From assembly GCF_002002925.1 (NCBI RefSeq), contig NZ_CP019511.1:434001-498000 (forward strand): 64,000 bases of DNA, written 5' to 3'. This DNA is from Sphingomonas sp. LM7. Lineage in GTDB: Bacteria > Pseudomonadota > Alphaproteobacteria > Sphingomonadales > Sphingomonadaceae. Below are positions 25,023 to 33,257 of the stretch, piece by piece. The translations under genes were made by a program, and so were the position numbers. How positions within the stretch are numbered: position 1 is the stretch's first letter; the number at the start of each line of letters is the position of its first letter. The notes under the pieces were generated by a model, which saw only the letters and a list, made by a program, of their open reading frames with translations, was not told the origin of the DNA and searched no databases.

Positions 25023-27121
25023 ACGCGGTCACCACGCTGAGCGTCCCGGGCATCCACTGCGCGGGCTGCATCTCGAAGATCGAGCGCGAGCTCGGGCGCG
25101 CCGAGGGGGTGATCGAGGCGCGCGTCAACTTCACCTCGAAGCGCGTCCGCGTCTCGCATGTCGAGGGCATCGAGGCCGAGGCGCTGCGCCACGAACTCGA
25201 ACGCATCGGCTTCGTCGCGCACCCGTTCCTCGGCGACGTCGAGGGCGAGGCCAATCGCGAGAGCCGCGATCTGGTCAAATGCCTCGCGGTCGCAGGCTTC
25301 GCGTCGATGAACGTGATGCTGCTCTCGGTCTCGGTATGGTCGGGGGCCGAGGGCGCGACGCGGCAGCTCTTCCACTGGCTCTCGGCACTCATCGCCTTCC
25401 CCACGATCGCCTATGCCGGCCGGCCCTTCTTCCGCAGCGCATGGGGCGCACTTCGCCACGGCCGCACCAACATGGACGTGCCGATCGCGATCGGGGTGGC
25501 GGTGATCTGCGTGTCGAGCCTCTACGAAGTCCTCACCTGGGGGCCGCACGCCTATTTCGACGGCGCGGTGATGCTGCTGTTCTTCCTGCTCGCCGGCCGC
25601 GTGCTCGACAGCGTGATGCGCGCTCGGGCGCAGGATGGCGTCGCGGCGCTACTTCGCCAGACGCCTCCGGGCGGGTTCGTCCTCGGCCCCGAGCGCAGCC
25701 GCCGCTGGCGCGCCGCCGAGGAACTGGCGCCCGGCATGCGCCTGCTCGTCGCCGCGGGCGAGCGGCTGGCGGCCGACGGCATCGTCGAGGTCGGCACGAG
25801 CAGCGTAGATCGCTCGCTCGTCACCGGCGAGAGCATCCCCGACAAGGTAACGGTAGGCAGTGCGGTGCTCGCCGGCACGATCAACTTGGATGCGCCGCTG
25901 ACGGTCAAGGTCACCGCCGCGGGCGAGAACACCGCGATCGCCGACATCGCGCGGCTGATGGAAGCCGCGGGCGGCACCAAGTCGCGCTACCTCCGCATCG
26001 CCGATCGCGCGGCGCGCATCTATGCGCCCGCGGTCCACACCCTCGCCGCCGCGACCTTCGCCTTCTGGCTGCTCACCGGCGCCGGCGTCCACCAGGCCGT
26101 GACGATCGCGGTGGCAGTGCTGATCATCACCTGCCCGTGCGCGCTCGGGCTCGCTGTCCCGGTGGCGCAGGTCGTCGCCTCGGGTGCGCTGATGCGCCGC
26201 GGGATCCTCATCAAGGACGGCTCGGCGCTCGAGCGGCTCGCCGAGGCCGACACGGTGCTGTTCGACAAGACCGGCACGCTCACCTGCGGCCGTCCCGAAC
26301 TGGTCGGCGCGCTGCCGCTGTCGACCGAGGAACGCGCCGTCGCGCTGGCGCTCGCCTCGGCCAGCCGCCACCCGCTCGCCGCCGCGCTCGCCCGTCAGAT
26401 CGATCACGCCGGGATCACATCGGCCGAGGTGATCGACATCCGCGAAGTCGCGGGGCAGGGTGTCGAGGGCTTCTATCAGGGCTGCCTCGCCCGGCTCGGC
26501 CGTCCCGACTGGGTCGGCGCGCAATCCCCCGGCGCGGCGATGGCAACGGCGTTCGCGCTGGGAGGCGACGTCCATGTCCTCCACTTCAGCGACGCACTCC
26601 GGCCCGACGCCCGCGCCGCGGTCGATCGGCTGCGAAGCCTTGGCTTGCCCGCGCGCATCCTCTCGGGTGACCGCCCCGAAGTCGTCGCCACGGTTGCTGG
26701 ACAGCTCGGCATCGAGGGCGACGCCAACCTCAGCCCCCAGGGCAAGTTCGGGCGGATCGAAGGGATGGCCGGGCAGGGCCGGAAAGTGCTGATGGTCGGC
26801 GACGGCCTCAACGACGGCCCCGCGCTCAAGGCCGCGCACGTCTCGATCGCGCCCGCCTCGGCAAGCGATGTCGGCCAGACCGCCGCCGACCTGCTCTTCC
26901 TCGGCGACGACCTGTCGGCGATCCCCGTCGCGGTCGCCGCAGCGCGCCGCACCTTGCGCGTCGTCCGGCAGAACTTCACCCTGGCGATCGGCTACAATGT
27001 CCTCGCCGTGCCGCTGGCGATGGCGGGACAAGTCACGCCGCTGATCGCCGCGCTGGCGATGTCGGGGTCGTCGGTGATAGTGGTGGCCAACGCCCTGCGC
27101 CTTCGGAGTGCCACCCGATGA
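25019..27121 (+). CDS. ccoI: Cu(I)-exporting P-type ATPase for cbb3 assembly
   Basis: 700 residues. N-terminal HMA domain with GIHCAGC (Cys 14 and 17), the CPC metal-transport motif in ITCPCALGLAVP, phosphorylation site DKTGTLTCG near residue 415 and the hinge MVGDGLNDGPAL. CcoI/FixI (CopA2-like) pumps copper to the periplasm for insertion into CcoN rather than for detoxification. Overlap with ccoH and ccoS shows it is part of the assembly operon. Confidence 0.95.
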   Translation: MNAVTTLSVPGIHCAGCISKIERELGRAEGVIEARVNFTSKRVRVSHVEGIEAEALRHELERIGFVAHPFLGDVEGEANRESRDLVKCLAVAGFASMNVMLLSVSVWSGAEGATRQLFHWLSALIAFPTIAYAGRPFFRSAWGALRHGRTNMDVPIAIGVAVICVSSLYEVLTWGPHAYFDGAVMLLFFLLAGRVLDSVMRARAQDGVAALLRQTPPGGFVLGPERSRRWRAAEELAPGMRLLVAAGERLAADGIVEVGTSSVDRSLVTGESIPDKVTVGSAVLAGTINLDAPLTVKVTAAGENTAIADIARLMEAAGGTKSRYLRIADRAARIYAPAVHTLAAATFAFWLLTGAGVHQAVTIAVAVLIITCPCALGLAVPVAQVVASGALMRRGILIKDGSALERLAEADTVLFDKTGTLTCGRPELVGALPLSTEERAVALALASASRHPLAAALARQIDHAGITSAEVIDIREVAGQGVEGFYQGCLARLGRPDWVGAQSPGAAMATAFALGGDVHVLHFSDALRPDARAAVDRLRSLGLPARILSGDRPEVVATVAGQLGIEGDANLSPQGKFGRIEGMAGQGRKVLMVGDGLNDGPALKAAHVSIAPASASDVGQTAADLLFLGDDLSAIPVAVAAARRTLRVVRQNFTLAIGYNVLAVPLAMAGQVTPLIAALAMSGSSVIVVANALRLRSATR

Positions 27122-27264
27122 ACGGTCTCGCCTTGCTCATCCCGATCGCGCTGTTCTTCGGCCTGATCGGCCTCGGCGCGTTCTTCTGGTCGGTCCGCGC
27201 CGGCCAGTATGACGATATCGACGGCGCGGCGATGCGCATCCTGCTCGACGACGAGGAGTCGTGA
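27118..27264 (+). CDS. ccoS: cbb3-type oxidase assembly protein CcoS (48 aa)
   Basis: One membrane helix (LALLIPIALFFGLIGLGAFF) followed by WSVRAGQYDDIDGAAMRIL, the conserved CcoS tail. ATG overlaps the ccoI stop (ATGA). CcoS is needed for cofactor insertion into CcoN. Its TGA overlaps the ATG of the next small ORF (TGATG). Confidence 0.93.
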   Translation: MNGLALLIPIALFFGLIGLGAFFWSVRAGQYDDIDGAAMRILLDDEES

Positions 27265-27449
27265 TGCGCACGCGCATGGTGGTGGCAATGCTATATCCGC
27301 TGGGCCTGGTTGCCGGGCAGATCCCTGTGGCGGAAGCTAGCATCGGCCGGTGGTGCGGCTCCGGCCCCGCCACTCCGGCACGCGACGACCCGGACTCGCT
27401 GCCTTGCCACGCCATCCTGGGCTGCGAACGTAAAAGCGGGCGGCGGTAA
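27264..27449 (+). CDS. Small secreted-type protein coupled to ccoS (61 aa)
   Basis: ATG 27264 shares a base with the ccoS stop (TGATG), a typical coupling junction. The product has a signal-like N-terminus (MVVAMLYPLGLVAGQIPVAEA) and a mature part with two cysteines (IGRWCGSGPATPARDD, LPCHAILGCERK). I do not recognise a family with certainty. Coupling and signal sequence argue for a real gene, perhaps a periplasmic helper of the oxidase. Confidence 0.5.
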   Translation: MRTRMVVAMLYPLGLVAGQIPVAEASIGRWCGSGPATPARDDPDSLPCHAILGCERKSGRR

Positions 27450-27466
27450 GCGCCACGCCCCCCAAT

Positions 27467-27486
27467 GCTCCTGCGAAAGCAGGAGC
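27467..27486. repeat. Hairpin GCTCCTGC-GAAA-GCAGGAGC
   Basis: An 8-bp perfect stem with a GAAA tetraloop between convergent genes. It resembles the short palindromes scattered through sphingomonad intergenic DNA and may end transcripts from either side. Confidence 0.5.
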
Positions 27487-27513
27487 CCGGGGTAGCGAAG
27501 GGCTGCACGCCCT

Positions 27514-27777
27514 CTACGAATAATCGCGGACAGCCTCGGTGCCGTCCGCGAGGAACATCGCGTCCTCGTCCGTGTGGATCACGATCTGGGGATCATCCCC
27601 GTCGAACATATATTCGATGCGGAGCGGCGCGTCCGGCCCATCGGCCTCTGCGTCGTCCTCGTAAAGCAGCACCAGCTCTCGCCCCGGCGAAAGCCGGAAA
27701 CGCGCGGTCGATAGCTCGAGGAAGAGAATCAGCGAGCGATCGCTCGAATTGCGGAAGACTTGTCTGCGCCGCGTCAT
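27514..27777 (-). CDS. Conserved-looking hypothetical protein (87 aa)
   Basis: ATG 27777 has a perfect GGAGG just upstream on the minus strand. The protein starts with a basic stretch (MTRRRQVFRNSSDRS) and has alternating hydrophobic strands (LILFLELSTARFRL; ELVLLYEDD) and an acidic C-terminus. It has no signal or membrane helix and looks cytoplasmic. The frame is open upstream to 27966, but that part has no ribosome binding site and poor coding character. Function unknown. Confidence 0.7.
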   Translation of the reverse strand: MTRRRQVFRNSSDRSLILFLELSTARFRLSPGRELVLLYEDDAEADGPDAPLRIEYMFDGDDPQIVIHTDEDAMFLADGTEAVRDYS

Positions 27778-28087
27778 ATGACCTCCGAGGCGGTCCGATC
27801 GACTGTAGATGCCGTCTCGTCGATTGGCAGGCAAGCAGTCTCGGTTGCAATGTAGGATTTCGCGTGATTGCCTGCGCATTGGCTGGATCATCTCGGCCCG
27901 CTCTTTGAGACTGTTGGAAAATCCCGCCCCATCATCACGCCAGAAAGTTACGTGGGCACGCAACACTATTGCGCGTTCACCGTGAAAAACGTGAAAATAG
28001 GCGCCGGGAATCCAACTCCGGCGCCTGCTTATTGTTGGAAAGGATCGCGCCGCGGGCGAGTGGTCAAGCAGCGGCGCGCTCCAGGCT
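27778..28087. other. Intergenic region between the 87-aa gene and ompW
   Basis: 310 bases with no credible gene. It holds the promoter side of the 87-aa minus-strand gene, and near its right end the ompW terminator hairpin (27993-28026). Small open frames here lack ribosome binding sites. Confidence 0.6.
27993..28026 (-). terminator. Rho-independent terminator of ompW
   Basis: AGGCGCCGG (27999-28007) pairs with CCGGCGCCT (28018-28026) around a 10-base loop. On the minus strand the stem is followed by ATTTTC. It lies 61 bases beyond the ompW stop. Confidence 0.75.
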
Positions 28088-28768
28088 TCAGAGGCGGACG
28101 CCGAAACCCACTCCGAACACCAGCGGATCGATGTTCACCTTGACCGACTGGCGGCCTGCCGCGGTGGTGTCGAGCCGCGCCGTCGTGTCGATGTCGATAT
28201 ATTTGACGTCGAGGTTGAGGAAGAACTTCCTCGACAGGTCGATATCGATCCCCGCCTGCGCCGCCCAGCCGAAGCTGTCCTTCATACGGACCTTGGTCGG
28301 CCCCACTGCGCCGGTGAGTTCGCCCGATGCCTTCTCGTTCCAGAAGATCGTATAGTTGACGCCCGCGCCTACATAGGGCCGCACAGTGCCGCGCGGATTG
28401 AAGTGATATTGCGCGGTCAGCGTCGGCGGCAGCACCCAGGTCGAGGCGAGTTCGCCGATCGAACCGGTGGTGCCGGTGCGGCCGTCGGCCTTGTGCTTGG
28501 TTGTGGATGCGATCAGCTCGAATCCGATATTGTCGGTCGCCATGTACGTGATGTCGACTTCGGGCATCACGCTGTCGCTGATGCTGACCTTCTCGCCCGG
28601 AAAGGCCGGGAGGATATCGCCCGAACGCTCGTTAGGCGCCACCACGATTGCACGCGCACGCAGCAGCACGTCGCCGGCACGGATGCCGGTTTCGTCGTCC
28701 TGCGCCAGCGCCGGCGTCGCCAGCAGCGCGGCTCCGATCACGCCTGCGGTGAGAATATGTCGAACCAT
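28088..28768 (-). CDS. ompW: OmpW-family outer membrane protein
   Basis: 226 residues. The signal peptide MVRHILTAGVIGAALLATPA ends in ALA. The mature part has OmpW features: DVLLRARAIVVAPNE, then LPPTLTAQYHFNPRG, VRPYVGAGVNYTIFW and a closing VFGVGFGVRL with hydrophobic end. It is predicted to form an 8-stranded barrel for small hydrophobic molecules. AAGGAG precedes ATG 28768. It is divergent from hemN, with an FNR-type palindrome between them, which fits reports of ompW being controlled by oxygen through FNR in other bacteria. Confidence 0.92.
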   Translation of the reverse strand: MVRHILTAGVIGAALLATPALAQDDETGIRAGDVLLRARAIVVAPNERSGDILPAFPGEKVSISDSVMPEVDITYMATDNIGFELIASTTKHKADGRTGTTGSIGELASTWVLPPTLTAQYHFNPRGTVRPYVGAGVNYTIFWNEKASGELTGAVGPTKVRMKDSFGWAAQAGIDIDLSRKFFLNLDVKYIDIDTTARLDTTAAGRQSVKVNIDPLVFGVGFGVRL

Positions 28769-28843
28769 CGTCTTGCTCCTTGTTTCTGAGCAAGCGCCTA
28801 GGCCTGTGAGGCGCGGAAACCTTGATCGCGCGCAAACTTGAAT

Positions 28844-28857
28844 TTGACGAAGGTCAA
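28844..28857. promoter_or_regulatory. FNR/FixK box between ompW and hemN
   Basis: TTGAC-GAAG-GTCAA is a perfect 5+5 palindrome. A weaker second copy, TTGAT-CGCG-CGCAA, sits 22 bases to the left (28822-28835). The strong box ends 34 bases before hemN ATG 28892 and lies 75 bases from the ompW start, so one or both genes should answer to the fnrL product encoded next to hemN. Confidence 0.75.
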
Positions 28858-28891
28858 AGAGGCGTGCGCCGGGCTCGGCCACAGCGATCGC

Positions 28892-30211
28892 ATGTGGAAA
28901 TATCATCCCGCGCTGCTCGCGCGTCCGGTCCCGCGCTACACGAGCTACCCCACCGCCGCCGAGTTCGGCGACAGCGTCGACCATGCCGACATGGCCGCGG
29001 CGCTCGACGCGATCGGCGTGGACGAGCGCATCTCGCTCTATCTCCACATCCCCTATTGCCACGAGATCTGCTGGTATTGCGGGTGCAACACCGGTGCCGC
29101 CAACCGCACCAGCCGGCTCGCCGCCTATCTCGAGCGGCTCGACGAGGAGATCGACTTGCTGGTCGAGCGGCTGAGCGGCCGCGGACGGATCGGGCGGATC
29201 GCGTTCGGCGGTGGCAGCCCCAATGCGATTCCTACCACCGCCTTCGCGTCGTTGGTCGAGCGAGTGGTGACCCGGCTGCGCTGCGCGGATCCGGTGCTGT
29301 CGGTCGAGATCGATCCGCGCGGCTTCGACGCCGAATGGGCAGCGGTGCTCGAAGCCACCGGCACCACGCGAGTCAGTCTCGGCGTCCAGACTTTCGATCC
29401 GGCGATCCAGTCCCGGATCGGCCGGGTCCAGCCGGTCGAGGATATCGAGCGCACCGTCGCGTTGCTGCGCGGTGCCGGCGTCACCTCGATCAACTTCGAC
29501 TTGATGTACGGCCTGCCGGGCCAGGACGAAGCGAGCCTGGCGGCCACGCTGGAGACGGCGCTGGCGATGGCGCCCGATCGCCTGGCGGTGTTCGGCTACG
29601 CCCATGTCCCGCACATAATTCCCCGCCAGCGCCGGATCGACGCCACGGCGCTGCCCGATGCCGCCGCCCGTTTCGCCCAGGCCGCGCAGGCGCACGGCGT
29701 CCTGACCGGCGCCGGCTATCGCGCAATCGGCTTCGATCATTTCGCCAGGCCCGGCGACGCCCTTGCGCAGGCCGCCGAAGCGGGGACGCTGCGCCGCAAC
29801 TTCCAGGGCTTCACCGAGGATCAGGCCGAAATTCTGATAGGCTTGGGCGCCAGCTCGATCAGCGCGTTCCCCGATCGGCTGCTCCAGAACGAGAAGAACA
29901 CCGGCCGGTACCACCTCGCCATCGGTGCCGGGCGCTTCGCCACGTCGCGCGGGCTGCTCCGCACTGCCGAAGACCGTGTCCGGGGCAGGGCCATCACGGC
30001 CACCCTCACTGCCGGCAGCGCGGATCTGTCCGACATCCCCGGTTTCGAGGAGGTTCGTGAGCGGCTGGCGCCGTTCGAAGCGGCGGGGCTGATCGGCTGG
30101 GCCGGCCGCCGTGTGACGCTGGGCGGGGACGCTTTGCCCTATGCCCGCGGCATCGCCTCCGCGCTCGATTGCTATCGTCAGCAAGGGCATCGCTTCAGTA
30201 GTGCGGTGTGA
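28892..30211 (+). CDS. hemN: Oxygen-independent coproporphyrinogen III dehydrogenase
   Basis: 439-residue radical SAM enzyme that makes protoporphyrinogen IX without oxygen. It has PRYTSYPTA near the N-terminus, the SAM cluster motif CHEICWYCGC (Cys 56, 60, 63), FGGGSPNAIP and the HemN-type C-terminal domain. ATG 28892 is preferred because an upstream TTG (28838) would place the start inside the FNR box. Microaerobic haem supply fits the neighbouring cbb3 genes. Confidence 0.94.
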   Translation: MWKYHPALLARPVPRYTSYPTAAEFGDSVDHADMAAALDAIGVDERISLYLHIPYCHEICWYCGCNTGAANRTSRLAAYLERLDEEIDLLVERLSGRGRIGRIAFGGGSPNAIPTTAFASLVERVVTRLRCADPVLSVEIDPRGFDAEWAAVLEATGTTRVSLGVQTFDPAIQSRIGRVQPVEDIERTVALLRGAGVTSINFDLMYGLPGQDEASLAATLETALAMAPDRLAVFGYAHVPHIIPRQRRIDATALPDAAARFAQAAQAHGVLTGAGYRAIGFDHFARPGDALAQAAEAGTLRRNFQGFTEDQAEILIGLGASSISAFPDRLLQNEKNTGRYHLAIGAGRFATSRGLLRTAEDRVRGRAITATLTAGSADLSDIPGFEEVRERLAPFEAAGLIGWAGRRVTLGGDALPYARGIASALDCYRQQGHRFSSAV

Positions 30212-30278
30212 GCACCGGCCGCGCTGAATCGTTCGCAGATGCGAGACAAACCGCTGCCGCCTTCCTAAAGGGGAAGGC

Positions 30279-30989
30279 ATGATTCACCAGGATATCTGCT
30301 CCGAATGCGCGGTCCGCGATCAGGCATTGTGCGGCAGCCTCAACGATGAGGAATTGATCGCGCTCAATCAGCTGGGTCAGCGCCGCCGCGTCGTCCGCGG
30401 CGAGAGCATCATCTGGGCGGGCGAGGACAGCGTGATCTGTGCCAACCTGCTGTCGGGCGTGCTCAAGCTGGTCGCTTCAACCTCGGACGGGCGCGAGCAG
30501 ATCGTCGGGCTGCTGTATCCCGCCGATTTTGTCGGCCAGCCCTATGCAGGCGAAGCCGATTTCACGGTTACCGCGGTTACCGACGCCGAGCTCTGCATCT
30601 TCCCCCGCGCGCCGTTCGAGCGGGTGCTCGAGGATCATGGCCGGATGGAGAAGCTGCTGCTCCAGCGCACCCTCCAGGCGCTGCGCGACGCCCGCGCCCA
30701 GATGCTGACCCTCGCGCGCAAATCGGCCTCCGAAAAGGTCGCCGGCTTTGTCCGCGACATGGGCGCACGTGCCGGTTCGAACGCATGCCGCGCCACCCCA
30801 AACGGCCCGGTAACCTTCGATCTGCCGCTCACCCGCGGCCAGATCGCCGACGTGCTCGGGCTCACCATCGAGACGGTCAGCCGCCAGCTCACCCGGCTCA
30901 AGACCGCGGGCGTGATCCGTCTGTCGGGCACCCGCACCGTCACGATCCTCGACGCAGCGGCGCTCGACGCCAAGGCCGAAACGGCCTGA
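30279..30989 (+). CDS. fnrL: FNR-type oxygen-sensing regulator with 4Fe-4S cysteines
   Basis: 236 residues. N-terminal cysteines C7, C10 and C18 plus C106 (AELCIFP) give the four ligands of an oxygen-labile 4Fe-4S cluster. The recognition helix ETVSRQLTRLK carries the E..SR pattern that reads TTGAT half-sites. AAAGGGGAAGG precedes ATG 30279. It is adjacent to hemN and downstream of the cco genes; its likely targets include both through the palindromes seen in this window. Confidence 0.94.
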   Translation: MIHQDICSECAVRDQALCGSLNDEELIALNQLGQRRRVVRGESIIWAGEDSVICANLLSGVLKLVASTSDGREQIVGLLYPADFVGQPYAGEADFTVTAVTDAELCIFPRAPFERVLEDHGRMEKLLLQRTLQALRDARAQMLTLARKSASEKVAGFVRDMGARAGSNACRATPNGPVTFDLPLTRGQIADVLGLTIETVSRQLTRLKTAGVIRLSGTRTVTILDAAALDAKAETA

Positions 30990-31129
30990 GCCGTCACGGG
31001 CGCCATTGGCATCATCCCCACGATGCCTGCGACCTTGCTGATTTCTCTGCTGGGTTGAATCCCTTTCCCGTTGGAATGTTCTGACCGGCCAAATCCCCTC
31101 AAATTCTCTGCTCATCGTTTCCTAGTTGC

Positions 31130-31147
31130 GTAATGATATACTGTAAC
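31130..31147. promoter_or_regulatory. Candidate Zur box upstream of znuD-like receptor
   Basis: GTAATGATATACTGTAAC is an imperfect AT-rich palindrome in an otherwise GC-rich region. It resembles the GTTATA-N-TATAAC type zinc-uptake operator as I remember it (two mismatches in the GATATACTGTAAC core). It lies 39 bases before the receptor start, where a repressor would block transcription. Confidence 0.45.
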
Positions 31148-31186
31148 CTAGCAGGCCCGCGTTCCGATAACGAAAGGGGTCCCTTG

Positions 31187-33257
31187 GTGACAAGCCGTCT
31201 TCATTTTCTTCATGCTGCGTCCGTCTTGGCGATCGCACCGGCCGTCGCGCATGCACAGGCTGGCGGCCATTCCGAGAACGAAATCGTGGTGACGGCAGCG
31301 CCGCTCGACCAGCGCGCCGACGAGACCGCGACACCGGTACTGACCTTGACCGGCGACGAACTGGTCCACCGCCGCGCCGCGACGCTCGGCGAGACGCTTG
31401 CCGGTCAGCCGGGCATCAATTTCGAGAATTTCGGCGGCGGTGCCAGCCGTCCGGTGATTCGCGGCCAGACCTCGCCGCGGGTCCAGGCGCTCAGCGACAG
31501 CGCCAATATCCAGGACGCATCGACTATCTCGCCCGATCACAATGTCACCGCCGAGCCGCTGCTGCTGCGCGGCATCGAAGTGCTGCGCGGCCCCGCGACC
31601 TTGCTCTACGGCAGCGGCGCGATCGGCGGTGCAGTCAATCTGCTCGACGAGAAGGTGCCTACCTTCGTGCCTGAAGGCGGCATTTCGGGCGCGTTCGAAG
31701 GGCGGATCGGCACGGCGGACGACGAGATGTCCGCGGTCGGCGGCGTCACTGCCGGAGTCGGCCAGTTCGCCCTGCGCGTCGAGGGGGTGCATCGCCGCTC
31801 GGACGATTACCGCGTCGGCGACGGTTTCGCGACGCGGCGCGTCGATGGCTCGTACAACGATACGTCGACCGTCAGCGTCGGCGGTTCGTGGGTCGGGCCG
31901 GATGGCTATATCGGTGCTGCCTATACCCGCCAGCGCAGCGAATATGGGCTGCCTGGCCACAGCCATCAGTATGAGAGCTGCCATCCACACGGGATCAGCC
32001 TGCACTGCGGCGCTCATGGTCATGACGAGGACGACCATGACCACGATCACGAGCATGAGCACGAGGAAGTGCCGTTCGTGAAGCTGCGCAGCGAGCGCTT
32101 CGATCCGCGGCGACTATCGCAATCCGCTTCCCGGCATCGAGAAGGCACGCCTGCGCCTGGCCTTTACCGATTACGAGCATGACGAAATCGAAGGCGACGA
32201 AGTCGCGACGACCTTCCGCAACAAGGCATATGACCTGCGCTTCGAACTGACGCACAAGCCGATCGGCGGGTTGCGCGGTGTCTTCGGGGTGCAGCATTCG
32301 CAGAGCGATTTCGAGGCGGTGGGCGAAGAGGCCTTTCTGATCGATACCAAGACCAAGAACACCGCAATCTTTCTAATGGAGACGCTGCCAGTTGGTCCGG
32401 TGCGGCTCGAACTAGCGGCGCGGCAGGAATGGCAGGACGTCACCCCGGCGACCGAACTCTATCCATCGGTGCGGCACGATCCGTTCTCGGCCTCGGCCGC
32501 GGCGGTGTGGGACGTGAACGACGACTATTCGGTGGCGCTGTCGCTCGCCCGCTCGCAGCGTGCGCCGAGCGTCCAGGAACTCTATGCCAATGGCGTCCAT
32601 CTGGCGACCAACACCTATGAGATCGGGCTGATCACCGGCAATGCTCGGTTCGCCGAGAAGGCGTCGCTCGACGAGGAAACGTCGAAGTCGGTCAACCTGA
32701 CGCTGCGCAAGACGCGCGGGCCGACGACCTTCACGATCGGCGCGTACCATCAGAACTTCGATAACTACCTCTACGCCCAGACGCTTGATCAATTCGAGGA
32801 TTTCCGCCTGATCCGCTATGTCGGCGCAGGCGCGACCTTCACCGGGGTAGACGGCGAAGTGCGGCATCGCTTCACGCCGCAGTTCGCGGCATCGGTGTTC
32901 GGCGACTATGTCCGCGCAAAGTTCAAGGATGATCTCGGCAATCTGCCGCGCATCCCGGCGGGCCGGCTGGGCGCGCGGGCCGACGCTCATGTCGGCGGGT
33001 TCACTGCCGATGCCGAATATTACCATGTGTTCGAACAGGGCAAGATCGCTTCGTTCGAGACCCGCACGCCGAGCTATGACATGGTCAATGCGACGGTCGC
33101 CTATCGGCTCGACCTCGGCGCGCGGCGCAGCGCCGAGCTGTTCGTACGCGGCTCTAACCTGACCGATACGCTGGCGTTCAACCACGCATCGTTCATCAAG
33201 GATGCGTCGCCGCTGCGCGGTCGCAACGTGGTGTTCGGGTTGAGGACCAGCTTCTGA
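31187..33257 (+). pseudogene. znuD: ZnuD-like zinc TonB-dependent receptor, interrupted by a frameshift
   Basis: The two halves together make about 689 residues. Signal peptide (LHFLHAASVLAIAPAVAHA), plug (NEIVVTAAPLDQRADE; GEVLRGPATLLYGSGAIGGA-type segment), then a loop extremely rich in His and Asp (about 31960-32070; HDEDDHDHDHEHEHEE), the metal-binding feature of ZnuD receptors, and a barrel ending in LRTSF. The frame changes at base 32105: GAT at 32102-32104 is followed by a lone C, after which RGDYRNPLPGIEKARLRLAF continues in the next frame. Homologues should read RFD-x-RGDYRN, so a 2-base loss (GATATC to GATC) or one extra C would explain it. GTG 31187 follows AAAGGGG; TTG 31184 is possible. 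Confidence 0.85.

Noticed and set aside
28838..28891. Longer hemN start at TTG 28838
   Set aside because: It falls within the FNR palindrome region and lacks a ribosome site; HemN homologues begin close to the PRYTSYPT motif.
31133..31186. ATG 31133 as the start of the znuD-like gene
   Set aside because: It lies in the Zur-like palindrome, adds 18 residues before a clean signal peptide, and has no Shine-Dalgarno; GTG 31187 does.
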